64,000 bases of DNA from CAG-882 sp050874385. Its GTDB lineage: Bacteria > Bacillota > Clostridia > Lachnospirales > Lachnospiraceae. Shown in pieces: positions 26,261 to 36,330 of the stretch (position 1 is its first letter; each line of letters starts with the position of its first letter). The stretch spans positions 16,341-80,340 of the forward strand of contig JBNMKO010000004.1 of NCBI GenBank assembly GCA_050874385.1, given 5' to 3'. The notes beneath the pieces were generated by a model. It did no database searches. It saw only the letters and a list, made by a program, of their open reading frames with translations, and was not told the origin of the DNA. A program made the position numbers and the translations under genes.

Positions 26261-27742
26261 TTAGTTGAAATATGCGTCAAGTGCATCCTGAATCTGCTGC
26301 TTATATGTCTCCTGGAACTGAGCTGCTGTCATTGTTCCGTTGATAAGGCTCTCAAGGTCATAATCGATACCCATTGAGTTCCATAAGTCGAACTGCTCTC
26401 TGCTTCCGCAGTCAAACATTACCTCGAAGTTCTGGTCCTGAATTTCAGGGTCTTTGTCTGTCACGGCATACCACCAGTAGAGTGTCTCCTCGTCATCACG
26501 GATTGATGTGTCACCGTCATACCAGTTCCACATATCGTAGAGAACATTGTATACAAGCTCAGGGTCCTCAACTCCGGCAGGAATGATATAGAACTCGCCG
26601 GATGTAATCTTGCCCTTGTTGGTCTCCTGATTTCCGGAAGGACCTACAGGCCACTGAACATAGCAGGTATCAAACTCAAGTGTTGTTCCCTTAGCGCCGT
26701 TGTAGTCATAGTCTGCATTTGAAGCTGCAATCCATGCCGCACCAGGCCAGAAACCGATGTTTCCGTTGCGGTAGCAATATCTCATCGCATCGGAATCGTT
26801 CTCGTATGGATAACATACATTGTATGTGATATACATATCCTGAACCATCTGTAAAGCCTCACCTACAGGTGCGCTTGATAGTGTCTCTGTGGTTCCGGCT
26901 GCGATTGAACCGCCGTTGCTAAGCATAAGCTGCTCAAATGTCTCAAAAGCAAATCCGCCGTAGCCGTACTGGTTGATTGTTCCGTCACCGTTGGTATCCT
27001 GTGTGAGAACCTGACAGTACTCGATGAACTTATCCCATGTCCACTCGCCTCTCTTGTAGAGCTCTCTAGGGTCCTCAAGGTTGTTGTCCTCAAGAAGCTG
27101 CTTGTTAAATGCGAGAGGATATGTCGACTCGACTGTACTCTGCGCCTCAACTCTCTTTAAGATACATGCCTTGCCATCGCCAAGGTCAAGATATTTGATA
27201 TTGTTCTGTGTTGTAAAGAGGTCATCGTCGGCAGGAAGAACAGTCTTTAAATCGGTTGCAAGTCCGTTCATAGCCGCCGGGATAGCCATACCAAGGTCTA
27301 CAAGGTAGATATCACAGTCAGGTGAACCCGCAAGAACGGAGGTGTTGATTGACTCCTTTGTTCCGGCATAGGTTAAGTTCTCCCACGCGAAGGTCACATT
27401 GTACTTATCCTCAATCTTCTTTACATTCTCAAACTTGAGCTCCGCCGCAAGGTCACCCGCATAGCTTGGGTCATCCTCAACTGAGGTATGTGTGCTGTCA
27501 TAGTACTGAACCCACCAGCTTCCGATTGTGATGTGTCTTGGCGTGCCGCTTGGGGTTGCATTGTTCTGTTTTGCACTTGTCTCCTCGGACTGGTTCTGGG
27601 TTGTGGTTGCCTGAGGAGTTGTCTCGTTATTTCCCTGAGTTGTTGTTGCATCGCTATTTGCTGAACTGTTACATGCTGTCATTGACAATACCATCGATGC
27701 GGCAAGACCTGTCGCACAAATTTTCTTAAAAAATTTTCTCAT
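26261..27742 (-). CDS. sugar ABC transporter solute-binding lipoprotein
   Basis: 493 aa. Signal peptide with lipobox MTAC (about Cys23), a Thr/Gln/Ser-rich linker, then a cluster B (family 1) extracellular solute-binding fold: APGWAWKF-like motifs appear as GEWTWDKFIEYCQVLT and NIGFWPGAAW. It should deliver oligosaccharides to the MalF/MalG pair at 29.7-31.6 kb. The context of mannanase and mannoside phosphorylase suggests manno-oligosaccharides. Confidence 0.9.
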   Translation of the reverse strand: MRKFFKKICATGLAASMVLSMTACNSSANSDATTTQGNNETTPQATTTQNQSEETSAKQNNATPSGTPRHITIGSWWVQYYDSTHTSVEDDPSYAGDLAAELKFENVKKIEDKYNVTFAWENLTYAGTKESINTSVLAGSPDCDIYLVDLGMAIPAAMNGLATDLKTVLPADDDLFTTQNNIKYLDLGDGKACILKRVEAQSTVESTYPLAFNKQLLEDNNLEDPRELYKRGEWTWDKFIEYCQVLTQDTNGDGTINQYGYGGFAFETFEQLMLSNGGSIAAGTTETLSSAPVGEALQMVQDMYITYNVCYPYENDSDAMRYCYRNGNIGFWPGAAWIAASNADYDYNGAKGTTLEFDTCYVQWPVGPSGNQETNKGKITSGEFYIIPAGVEDPELVYNVLYDMWNWYDGDTSIRDDEETLYWWYAVTDKDPEIQDQNFEVMFDCGSREQFDLWNSMGIDYDLESLINGTMTAAQFQETYKQQIQDALDAYFN

Positions 27743-27758
27743 TGATTAATCCTCCCAT

Positions 27759-29645
27759 TTATTCTGCGGACACTGCCGGTGTACTTACCCATACACCATA
27801 TACTTCCCATGCCCCATCGGACTCACACTGCATTGTGCTTCCCCATGTGCTAACATCCTCCGTGCAGAGTGCTGCGAGCTGCTCGTAGGTTATCTGTGCA
27901 TAGGTTCCATTGCAAAGCGCCGGGTCATCTGTTCCTGCCTGACCTACTCTCATCCAGCCTGCCTCTGCCTCGTTCATTACAAGCCACATGTTTCCTGTCT
28001 CGGATGAGTACTGCACTGTCACTATAGAGCCCGGCACAAGTGCATCTATTATCTCCTGCGGCATCTCAAAGCCCGACTGTGCCCATGCGTCACCGCTCGT
28101 TTCAAAGCCCTCAAATTGTACAAGCTTGTTGACTGGTGCAAACTCTGCCGCTGTTCCAACTCTTACACCGTATACCTCCCAAGCTCCATCAGACTCACAC
28201 TGCATTGTGCTTCCCCATGTGCTAACATCCTCCGTACAGAGTGCTGCAAGCTGCTCATAAGTTATATAACATTTCTGTCCATCGCACAATGCCGGGTCAT
28301 CCGTTCCTGCCTGACCTACTCTCATCCAGCCCGCCTGTGCTTCATTCATTACAATCCACATATTTCCTGTCTCTGAGCTGTATGTAATCTCAACAACCGA
28401 ACCAGGTACAAGAGCATCAATAACTTCCTGTGGCATTTCAAATCCCGACTGTGCCCACGCATCCGCCTTTGTCTCAAAACCCTCAAAGTCAACTGCGTTT
28501 ACAACCGTCATATTCTTAGCCTGCTGTCCAACCTTTACGGAGAATACCTCCCATGCTCCGTCGGACTCACACTGCATTGTACTTCCCCATGTGCTAACAT
28601 CGTCAGTGCAAAGCGCCGCAAGCTGCTCGTATGTAATCTGCGCAATATTGTGTGAATTGTTCTGGTATGCCGGGTCATCTGTTCCTGCCTGCCCCACTCT
28701 CATCCAGCCCGCCTCAGCCTCATTCATTACAATCCACATATTTCCTGTCTCTGACTTGTACTCAATCTCGACAACCGAACCCGGCACAAGGGCATCGATT
28801 ATCTCCTGTGGCATCTCAAATCCCGACTGCGCCCATGCATCCGCACTTGTCGCAAATCCCTCGAAATTAACCGCATTTTTTACAGCAAATAGGTTGGAGG
28901 AATCTCTTCCGCTACTTGAATATCCGGCAGGCTCAGCAAATGCAACGCTCTTGTCCGCGGTGATGACATTTCCCGATTTATCGTAGAATGTTATGTCATC
29001 CACATACAGGCTCGCATTTCCATGTCCCGCATCCACACCATTGTCCGTCTCAAGCGACAATACAATAATGTTGTTTGCCCCCGCCGTGAAAGGAACTGCC
29101 GACACATCAACCGAGGCAACCTTTGGATTTTTGCTCTCCATGTATACAGACCAGTCATAGCCTGTCTGAACAAGGTCATCGCCTGTCCATGTCGTTATCT
29201 TTCCGGCACATGCACTAAAGCTCCCGTCCTCGTAGGAGACACCGATTTTCATTGACACCGATGCGATATCAGCAACAGATGCCCCACAAAGGCTGCTCAC
29301 ATCAATTCCCACAAAAGGAACTTTTCCGTTGAGGTTCTTTACCTCAAGAGCCTTGCTTCCGTCAAAATCAACAACGCTCATCTCCACGTCAGCGGCATTT
29401 GCCGGCGCGCTGTACGCCTTCACAAATCCCATCTGACCATCCTCAAAATCGACACTCGCATCGGATTTTTCCACCTGCGGAGCCTGTGTTGTAGTCTCCT
29501 GCTGTGACTCCTGCTGCGTTGTCGTGACAGCCTCCGTTGTCGTAGGAGCTGCCGTTGCATCGCTGTTCGCGTTGCCACTGCATGCAGTAACTGATACTGC
29601 CACTGTTCCTGCCATAAGGCAGGCTAATAATTTGTTACGTCTCAC
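27759..29645 (-). CDS. surface lipoprotein with three glycan-binding-like repeats
   Basis: 628 aa. Lipobox VTAC (Cys22), then a Thr/Gln linker. Residues 63-225 form a jelly-roll-like domain (DFEDGQMGF... to YVDDITFYD) that resembles mannan-binding CBM27-type modules. Residues 257-620 are three copies of a 124-126-residue domain, each running from FEGF through DAWAQSGFEMPQE, SETGNMW[IL]VMNEA, AGWMRVGQAGTDDPA, ITYEQLAALC and STWGSTMQCESDGAWEV. Conserved Trp residues and lack of catalytic motifs point to carbohydrate binding in the manner of CBMs; I cannot assign the CBM family. It probably holds mannan at the cell surface beside the GH26 enzyme. Confidence 0.75.
   Translation of the reverse strand: MRRNKLLACLMAGTVAVSVTACSGNANSDATAAPTTTEAVTTTQQESQQETTTQAPQVEKSDASVDFEDGQMGFVKAYSAPANAADVEMSVVDFDGSKALEVKNLNGKVPFVGIDVSSLCGASVADIASVSMKIGVSYEDGSFSACAGKITTWTGDDLVQTGYDWSVYMESKNPKVASVDVSAVPFTAGANNIIVLSLETDNGVDAGHGNASLYVDDITFYDKSGNVITADKSVAFAEPAGYSSSGRDSSNLFAVKNAVNFEGFATSADAWAQSGFEMPQEIIDALVPGSVVEIEYKSETGNMWIVMNEAEAGWMRVGQAGTDDPAYQNNSHNIAQITYEQLAALCTDDVSTWGSTMQCESDGAWEVFSVKVGQQAKNMTVVNAVDFEGFETKADAWAQSGFEMPQEVIDALVPGSVVEITYSSETGNMWIVMNEAQAGWMRVGQAGTDDPALCDGQKCYITYEQLAALCTEDVSTWGSTMQCESDGAWEVYGVRVGTAAEFAPVNKLVQFEGFETSGDAWAQSGFEMPQEIIDALVPGSIVTVQYSSETGNMWLVMNEAEAGWMRVGQAGTDDPALCNGTYAQITYEQLAALCTEDVSTWGSTMQCESDGAWEVYGVWVSTPAVSAE
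27780..28880 (-). repeat. three tandem 124-126-codon repeats in the surface lipoprotein gene
   Basis: The Phe codon opening each repeat starts at 28865, 28487 and 28115, so the periods are 378 and 372 nt. The DNA is also very similar between copies, e.g. ACTCACACTGCATTGTRCTT appears in all three. That points to recent duplication or gene conversion and a site prone to recombination. Confidence 0.9.
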
Positions 29646-29674
29646 GCCTTCTCCTCCTTTTTTGTGGCGAGCGG

Positions 29675-30637
29675 TTATCCTACAATACCGCTTCTTTCTA
29701 CACCCTCTATAAAGTATCTCTGAAGGAAAACATAAATCAGCACGATTGGTACCATAATCAGAATGATACCTGCATCAAGGTACAACTGCTGAATTGTGGT
29801 ATCTAAGATTTTGTCCTCGTTGGCGATAACTGCCGTCAGGGATGAAATCTTCTTACTGATTACGATGTTTTCGCTAATCAGAAATAACTTCGCATAAAAT
29901 GTGTCGTTGTACTGCCATACCATAGAGAAAACTGCTACAGTGATGACAGACGGCATGGCGTTCATGAGCATAATTCTGAAATATGTGTACCACACTCCCG
30001 CGCCATCCACGAAGGCTGCCTCCTCAATTTCCTTTGGCAGTCCTCTGAAAAACTGGTTAAAGATATATATGTACAGACCCGAGCGCAAACCGCATCCTAA
30101 GAACGTCATCAGATACATCGGCACAGGCGTTCCCAAAAGGTTGATACTCTTTCCCTTTATGAGAGTGGCAAGTCCTAATGGATTAAAGTTCTTAAATGTC
30201 ATGTACAGTGGAAGCATAATTGTGTTGGTCGGAATGACAATCATGACCACCACGCAGGCAAACAACAGCTTCTTTAAAGGGAAATCAAATCTCGCAAAGC
30301 CGTAGCCAACCATGGAGCAGATGAACACCTGTATAATCATAAGGCTCAATGTGTAAAGTAAATCTCTGCCCATAGTCGGGAAATAGTCAAGACGCTGTAT
30401 TACTGTCTTGTACTTTTGAAGCGTAGGTGATGTTGGTATCATATATACCATTGGGTTGTACGCATCGCCATCCGACATAAAGGAGCTCACCAGTATTCCA
30501 AGTATCGGTGCCACGATGACATAGCAGATACCTACGATAACCACAAACTGTGCCAGACCAAGAATGCCCTTTTTTACATTGCGCTGCATTGCGCTCACAC
30601 TGTTTCTTGTCTGTGCATCCATCTTGATTTTCTGCAT
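29675..30637 (-). CDS. sugar ABC permease, MalG type
   Basis: 320 aa from the ATG at 30637 (AAGGAGAG upstream). Six hydrophobic segments, and the EAA loop EEAAFVDGAGVWYTYFRIMLMNAMP that contacts the ATPase. It pairs with the permease ending at 30655. No ATPase gene is present in the locus. Confidence 0.92.
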   Translation of the reverse strand: MQKIKMDAQTRNSVSAMQRNVKKGILGLAQFVVIVGICYVIVAPILGILVSSFMSDGDAYNPMVYMIPTSPTLQKYKTVIQRLDYFPTMGRDLLYTLSLMIIQVFICSMVGYGFARFDFPLKKLLFACVVVMIVIPTNTIMLPLYMTFKNFNPLGLATLIKGKSINLLGTPVPMYLMTFLGCGLRSGLYIYIFNQFFRGLPKEIEEAAFVDGAGVWYTYFRIMLMNAMPSVITVAVFSMVWQYNDTFYAKLFLISENIVISKKISSLTAVIANEDKILDTTIQQLYLDAGIILIMVPIVLIYVFLQRYFIEGVERSGIVG

Positions 30638-30654
30638 ATCGGTCTCTCCTTTCC

Positions 30655-31569
30655 TTAATTGTAGTAGAAGGTTCTCTTCTGTATAAATCCGCATACCAGA
30701 ACGAGAATTACACATACAATAACCGTTGAAACAAGACTCATCGTGGAGCTGAGCCCATAGTTAATTTCATTGAAACAAGTGTCGTAAGCCAGCTGAACGA
30801 CATCGCTCTTAGCGAAGTTATCAACAACCGTGTAGACCACATTTGTTATTATATGCGGCATAACCATCGGAAATGTTACCTTCCAGAAGGTTTCATACGC
30901 TGTCGCACCCTCAATCTTTGCAACCTCATACATTGAACCGGGTATTGATTGAAGCGCCGCTATGAATATGATTATCTGAACTCCCGATGCCGATATGATA
31001 TCGTTAATTCGCGCAACCGCCGCCACTATGTAGTCGAGAACCTTATCCGGCATTGCCAGATTTTTAAACAACTCGATAAAGTATGCCACATCTACACCTG
31101 ATGCCGCCGCATCCGATATCTCGCTTGCTCCAGACGATATACCGCCAGACATCATCGTTCTTGCAAGCTCCATAGCCGATGTTATCGCTCCCGCATTCAT
31201 AATGATTGGCAGGAAAAATATTGCTCTTACTATTGTTCTTCCCTTGAACTTGCGGTTTAAAAGTATCGCCATGAACAAGCTGAAAAATGTTATGAGCGGT
31301 ACATCAACTAACATGTTGAGTATCGATGTTGTGAGAACCTGCTTGAAGGTTCCATGTACCCTGAACGCGTAGATATAATTGCTAAGTCCAGCCCATTCAA
31401 GTGTGTAGCCGCCTCCCGCCGACGTGCTCATGGTCGACAGCGAAAACTGTGCCGTCATAAACATGCTTCTCGCATAGAATATGATAAAACCTATCAGCCA
31501 CGGGAGGATAAACATAAAGCCCTTTACATTTCTCTTCTGAAGAAGTGATAAGCCACGTCTTTGCTTCAT
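30655..31569 (-). CDS. sugar ABC permease, MalF type
   Basis: 304 aa. Six hydrophobic segments with EAA loop YEVAKIEGATAYETFWKVTFPMV. The segment between the third and fourth membrane spans has an unusually long Ser/Ala-rich insertion (about 140-200). Its start shares one base with the stop of the DUF5696 gene upstream (TAATG). Confidence 0.92.
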   Translation of the reverse strand: MKQRRGLSLLQKRNVKGFMFILPWLIGFIIFYARSMFMTAQFSLSTMSTSAGGGYTLEWAGLSNYIYAFRVHGTFKQVLTTSILNMLVDVPLITFFSLFMAILLNRKFKGRTIVRAIFFLPIIMNAGAITSAMELARTMMSGGISSGASEISDAAASGVDVAYFIELFKNLAMPDKVLDYIVAAVARINDIISASGVQIIIFIAALQSIPGSMYEVAKIEGATAYETFWKVTFPMVMPHIITNVVYTVVDNFAKSDVVQLAYDTCFNEINYGLSSTMSLVSTVIVCVILVLVCGFIQKRTFYYN

Positions 31570-34178
31570 TATTTTCCTCCTCTCTGATATCCGTGTGCAG
31601 GAACTGTAATTCCATCCTCCACAGCGTCATAATCCGTGTAATTTACATAGATGACAACCCCGTTTGAGTAGGTGACTGCTCTCACACCGCTGTCTCTTAT
31701 CTCATGCTTTACAACCGTCTCGCCGCTCACATATTTTAGTACGTCGTTGACCTTATTATATACACTCACAGCCTCGTCGCACCAGTTGTCATACTTTGTC
31801 GCGTAGAACTTGTTGAGCGCCGTGTACTTCATCTCGCTCGCGCTCTCCTTGGTAAACACATATCTAGGAGAAGCACCGTACTCAATCATTCTGAGTGTAA
31901 TCTCCGTATCGTCAGCCGAGTCATGGTAATTTAACTGACCTCCGGCATAATCTATGTAGCCGTGAATAATCATCTCATAGAGAGGAATTTCCTCATCTAT
32001 TATTCTGAACTCATTGTCGCTTATAGGTGCATCGATGATATCTGTAGCATAGCCAAAGCTGTAATCGTTTCCGCCGTTTATGAGAACACTCTTTCCCATT
32101 CCTGCAAGTTTCTCAAGCTGTGCCTTAACGATATCAAGTGCTTCCTCCCTGTTTATAAACTCCGTTCTCTTCTTGTCTGAGTGAACTTCATCACCCAAGT
32201 CCCTGAGTCCTACACCGCCCACATCAAGCTTATCAAACTTCTTTATAAATGCGTCCACATATCTTTGCAGATATTTAGGAGAAATAAGGTCATATATATT
32301 CTCGTCGTATCCAAGTGATGAGGTTATTCTAAGGTTAGCCGGGTTGTGTGCTCCAAATCTTGCCACATAACCTGCGCCGTAGTAACGTGCGGTTTCAAAT
32401 GAACCGTTGTAGCGCTTGCTTATATTTGTGACATTCTGGAAAGGAACGTCCACATACAGCCTTCCTCCGATGCTCTCCATCGTATCATTGAGCGCCTCAA
32501 GATTTTTCTTTCCTCCGAGCTTTGAAAGACCTGTTATCTTGTCATACACATCCGCGTAGTAGCCGCCGTTGCTCCAGCCCTGCAAGTTCATTACCTGATA
32601 TGCAATTCCCTTATCCTTTAGGTCAAGCGCTATATCGGCTGCCTCCTCGTATGTGGTCATCGCCATAACCTTTAAGTAACGTACTCCAACGAAGCTTGCA
32701 GTCTCCTTCACACCACCTATTATATCATAGTAGAAAGGAATATCGCCTGCTGCTGTCTTATTTGTAAGCACGCCCTCCTTTACAAGTCTCTCCCTGTAGT
32801 AGTTGGCAATTCCGGAATAGCCTGTGTGCTCATCATCGAGGAAAGTGTATCTAACCTTGTAATTGATGTCATACATGTCATTCTCAAGAAGCGGAAGGTC
32901 TGCCTCATTTCCCGTCGTTCCAAACATTGACAAAAGGTCATAGCCTCTCACAACAAATGTTGTGTTGACGTAATTGTAACTTGTGTTGCTGCCCGCAACC
33001 GCCGCGGTGAAGAAAGCCGTTGTCGCTCCATCCTCAACCGACATGAGTATGTCTGAATTTTCCTTGCATATTCCGCAAATCGGAAGTCTCACCTTTTTGG
33101 TATTCTCAAGCAATGTGTAATCCGCCGCAAGCGGGTCGATATCGTATATGTACTGTGAGTAGTTCTCCACACTGCTCTTTCCGTTGTTGAAATATATGAG
33201 TGAGCCTGAGCCGTTAGGGACAACCAGATATCCGTCCTCGTCAGCTCCCGCCGCACCAAAATATCCCAAAAGTCTTATTCTGTAGAGACTTCCGCCTCCA
33301 TTCTCCTCAATCATTGAGGAAGGAATGCTCACCTCAAGGTTGTCATCTGAAAGCCTGTACTCAAGTGCTATCGTAAATGATAGAGGAACTGCAACGTCAA
33401 CTCCCGCAAGCTCCATCTGCTCCTCGTAGTCAGCCTCGGTAAAGCCCGCTGTCTCAAGATATCCTGTAATCTTCTTTATTGTCTTTACATTCTTTTGTGC
33501 CACGCCGTTAAGAACCAACATTCCTGTTGCTGCATCCTCCGATGAGTAGTAGCGCTTCATGTTTGTAACGCCCATATCATCGAGGAGTCCACAGATTTCA
33601 TCAAGCTTTTCCTGTGTCAGATACAGTGGAACTATTCCTGTGGTGTTCGTCGAGAAATCGCCGAGATTATATATAAATCTCACACCGTTGTCTATCGACT
33701 GTGCCGAAATCTGTCCCTTCTCAACAGCCATGCTGTACGAGTCGTATGTTCCCATCGCCTTTGATGCGTTGTAATAGTTGATTACAAACTGTGATTTTAA
33801 GTAATTCTTGTTGGTATTGTTTGCAATCGGGTCGTCGTCGGCATCCACAGGATTGCTGTAGGTTGTAACGCCGCTTCTCTTGTCATACACAGCCACGTTA
33901 CCGCTGTCAAGTGAAGCGTAGAGCTTTAAAGTGTCGTTCTCTGCCACAAGCTCCATTCCGTCCACATCCTTTGAGGAGTCCTTCAATGCATGGAAATCTG
34001 TTCCCGTCTCTGTCTCATAGCCTTTTAAATACTGTTTGTAATCGTCATACAGATAGTAGTGGAACATGTAGTAGGCAAACAAGCTAATTGCCACAAGCAC
34101 CACCACCCCCAATACTCCGAGAAGTATTTTCTGTAAGAGCCCTAGTTTTCTTTTAGCTTTTTTATTTTTATCCTTCAC
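31569..34178 (-). CDS. large membrane-anchored DUF5696 protein
   Basis: 869 aa. One membrane segment near residues 13-36, the rest outside the cell. The N-terminal half (40-440) is beta-rich. From about 480 the pattern of strands and helices looks like a TIM barrel resembling putative glycosidases (FYYDIIGG, AYQVMNLQGWSNGGY, LYVDVPFQN, VGLRDLGDEVHS, VLINGGNDY). I recall this architecture as DUF5696, found with clostridial sugar ABC transporters. Whether it is enzymatic is unknown; Asp and Glu residues in the LRDLGDE segment are candidates. It is coupled to the MalF gene downstream. Confidence 0.7.
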   Translation of the reverse strand: MKDKNKKAKRKLGLLQKILLGVLGVVVLVAISLFAYYMFHYYLYDDYKQYLKGYETETGTDFHALKDSSKDVDGMELVAENDTLKLYASLDSGNVAVYDKRSGVTTYSNPVDADDDPIANNTNKNYLKSQFVINYYNASKAMGTYDSYSMAVEKGQISAQSIDNGVRFIYNLGDFSTNTTGIVPLYLTQEKLDEICGLLDDMGVTNMKRYYSSEDAATGMLVLNGVAQKNVKTIKKITGYLETAGFTEADYEEQMELAGVDVAVPLSFTIALEYRLSDDNLEVSIPSSMIEENGGGSLYRIRLLGYFGAAGADEDGYLVVPNGSGSLIYFNNGKSSVENYSQYIYDIDPLAADYTLLENTKKVRLPICGICKENSDILMSVEDGATTAFFTAAVAGSNTSYNYVNTTFVVRGYDLLSMFGTTGNEADLPLLENDMYDINYKVRYTFLDDEHTGYSGIANYYRERLVKEGVLTNKTAAGDIPFYYDIIGGVKETASFVGVRYLKVMAMTTYEEAADIALDLKDKGIAYQVMNLQGWSNGGYYADVYDKITGLSKLGGKKNLEALNDTMESIGGRLYVDVPFQNVTNISKRYNGSFETARYYGAGYVARFGAHNPANLRITSSLGYDENIYDLISPKYLQRYVDAFIKKFDKLDVGGVGLRDLGDEVHSDKKRTEFINREEALDIVKAQLEKLAGMGKSVLINGGNDYSFGYATDIIDAPISDNEFRIIDEEIPLYEMIIHGYIDYAGGQLNYHDSADDTEITLRMIEYGASPRYVFTKESASEMKYTALNKFYATKYDNWCDEAVSVYNKVNDVLKYVSGETVVKHEIRDSGVRAVTYSNGVVIYVNYTDYDAVEDGITVPAHGYQRGGK

Positions 34179-34194
34179 AGCCCTTACCTTCCTT

Positions 34195-34824
34195 TCATCG
34201 GAATATCAGTTCAAGGTAAATACTCTTGAAAAATGTAATTACCTGACTTACCAGATTAAACAACAGCAATGCGAGGAAAATTATTATAAGCACTGCCACA
34301 AATGTGAGAAACAATGTTATAAGCGTTTTTCCGAGCGTATAATTGTGAACCTGCATAATTCCCATGAGCACCAGTATCACCGCATAGGCGATACCTACTG
34401 CAATCACAAGTCCGTAAAATGCCTGCTCATTGTCCGCTATAACCCTGCTCAAAAGAGTGGCAATCACATAGCCGATCGTCGCCGGCGTAATTCCATATCC
34501 CACTGCAATAATAATATCCTTAAAACGTCCCTCACCGTCCATAAGACAGGTGATTGACCAGTTGCCGACACACACAAGCAGGAAAAGAACAAGCACACCT
34601 GCAAGCTCTGTCAGGCTGTTGACGCTTCTTGGGTCTGTCTCATTTACAACAAAACTCGCATACAGTCTGTTAAGCGAGAAGCTTATTGAAAAGAGTATGA
34701 CCATAAGTATCGCTATCGGAACACTTCCATATTCCTTGTGGCGTATCCAGTAAAAGCCGTCCATAGGATGCGTCAGCGTGTATCCGAAGTAGCTCCATTT
34801 TTCCTTGGAAAATAATTCCTTCAA
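34195..34824 (-). CDS. YIP1-family membrane protein
   Basis: 209 aa with five or six membrane segments (SVPIAILMVILFSIS, LAGVLVLFLLVCVGNW, YGITPATIGYVIATLL and others), the Yip1 topology. The soluble start reads WSYFGYTLTHPMDGFYWIRHKEYGS, typical for the bacterial members next to NHL proteins in this kind of locus. It overlaps the NHL gene by 4 nt (ATGA). Role unknown; possibly assembly of the transporter complex. Confidence 0.75.
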   Translation of the reverse strand: MKELFSKEKWSYFGYTLTHPMDGFYWIRHKEYGSVPIAILMVILFSISFSLNRLYASFVVNETDPRSVNSLTELAGVLVLFLLVCVGNWSITCLMDGEGRFKDIIIAVGYGITPATIGYVIATLLSRVIADNEQAFYGLVIAVGIAYAVILVLMGIMQVHNYTLGKTLITLFLTFVAVLIIIFLALLLFNLVSQVITFFKSIYLELIFR

Positions 34825-36317
34825 GCCTTCTCGCCTCCCTTACCATGCTTCTTATCTCTCACTCTGACAAACACAACAATCGCAATTATGACAACCGCCG
34901 CTCCCGTTAGGATGTAGTTTAGATTATCCGCAAGCAATTGATTTCGGTAACGCCTGAATGCTATCGAGTAATAATCCGCGTCCATTCCAAGCTTTAAGTA
35001 CTTCATCGCGCTCTTGTTGTCTCCCGCTGTCAGATAAGCCTTTCCTATTCCGGTGTTGGCAAGCTCGTTGTTCTCATCAAGCCTTAAAACCTCTCTCCAC
35101 TTCTCAACCGCGAGCGTCTCATCGCCGTCATATCTTAACGCAATCGCCTCATTTATGAGCGCACCATACTCGGTTGCATGAAACACCGTAAGCTCTGCCC
35201 TGTACGCGTCAAGCACCACCAGCTTGTCGCCGGATGCCTCTATCGCAACAGGTGTGTTAAATGTTCCAAGCTGTGTTCCAAGTCCGCCAAAGATGTAGAG
35301 AAGATTTCCCTCGTGGTCGTAAGTGAATATTCTTCCTCTCTTTCTGTCAAGAAGTGTGTATATTCCCTTGTCCCTGTACACAACGTCCGTTATCTGTGAA
35401 GCTCCTGCGTACTGTGACTGACCATTTATCGCCAAATCGCCGCCTACATTTGCGTTATCGCCCTTCTTTATTACATCCTCGCCTCGAGGATTAAGTCTTC
35501 TGACTGCCTGAACACCCTCGGAGTCAATGTTGGTCGCATATATGAAGCCGTCCGCATCTACATCAATTCCGGTGAACTCTGTCGGAATGTAGAGCTGCTG
35601 CTTTGAACGCTCCTCCTTGGTTGCTATCCTCTTCCAGAACTTCTCCCAGAGAGTAATCTTTACATCGATTGTTCCAAAGAACCCTGAGAACTCGCCGTTT
35701 GTCTCAAAAACCATGATTCCCTCGAACATGTTCTGCGCGATACAGTATATTCTGTCCGCATAGTCAACCGTGACCTTCAAAGGCACGAACACATAGCCCG
35801 CATCCAGCGACTGTGACACCGGATTTTGCACTATTCTCACAAGAGTTCCGTCCTTTTCAAGAACCACTATTCTGTGATTTTGTGAGTCCGCAATGTAGAG
35901 CTGACCATTCTCCGATATGCACACCCCGTAAGGTGCCTTAAAGCTGTCCTTAACCCCGTTGTTGTCAAAGCTGTCAATTATATTTACAACCTCCGTCATT
36001 CCATTGTCCAGAACGACAATACGGTTGTTTCCCGTGTCCGCAAGATAGAGATTTCCGTCATCGGAATAACATATATCCTGAGGTGTCACAAAGTTTCCTA
36101 TATTCTCTCCCTTGTAGGTGAGACTGTTTCCCGCGATAGAGCGTATCGGCTCATACGCGGACGGAGTATAGGTTAAATCCTCCCTGTCATCATAGTTGTA
36201 GGTGTCATACGGTTCATCCGAAGCCGCCACCCTCACCGTAAAGCTCATACCCACCAGCACGAATACTGAAAGAACGGCTGTGAGCTTGCTAAGTCTGTGT
36301 AAAAAATTTTTTCTCAT
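34821..36317 (-). CDS. membrane-anchored NHL-propeller and TPR protein
   Basis: 498 aa from the ATG at 36317 (AGGAGG 6 nt upstream). Signal/anchor at the N-terminus, then NHL repeats (PQDICYSDDGNLYLADTGNNRIVVLD, APYGVCISENGQLYIADSQNHRIVVLE), a TPR-like helical pair (about 400-460) and a C-terminal membrane segment followed by a short basic tail. The bulk faces outside. No catalytic residues are apparent, so a scaffold or glycan-binding role is inferred. It lies between the permease pair at 36.3-38.2 kb and the YIP1 gene. Confidence 0.75.
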   Translation of the reverse strand: MRKNFLHRLSKLTAVLSVFVLVGMSFTVRVAASDEPYDTYNYDDREDLTYTPSAYEPIRSIAGNSLTYKGENIGNFVTPQDICYSDDGNLYLADTGNNRIVVLDNGMTEVVNIIDSFDNNGVKDSFKAPYGVCISENGQLYIADSQNHRIVVLEKDGTLVRIVQNPVSQSLDAGYVFVPLKVTVDYADRIYCIAQNMFEGIMVFETNGEFSGFFGTIDVKITLWEKFWKRIATKEERSKQQLYIPTEFTGIDVDADGFIYATNIDSEGVQAVRRLNPRGEDVIKKGDNANVGGDLAINGQSQYAGASQITDVVYRDKGIYTLLDRKRGRIFTYDHEGNLLYIFGGLGTQLGTFNTPVAIEASGDKLVVLDAYRAELTVFHATEYGALINEAIALRYDGDETLAVEKWREVLRLDENNELANTGIGKAYLTAGDNKSAMKYLKLGMDADYYSIAFRRYRNQLLADNLNYILTGAAVVIIAIVVFVRVRDKKHGKGGEKA

Positions 36318-36330
36318 GCTCACCCTCCTA

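Noticed and set aside
27780..28880. The threefold repeat as CRISPR or transposon repeats
   Set aside because: The repeats are in frame, 372-378 nt long, and encode a conserved protein domain; no cas or transposase genes are present.
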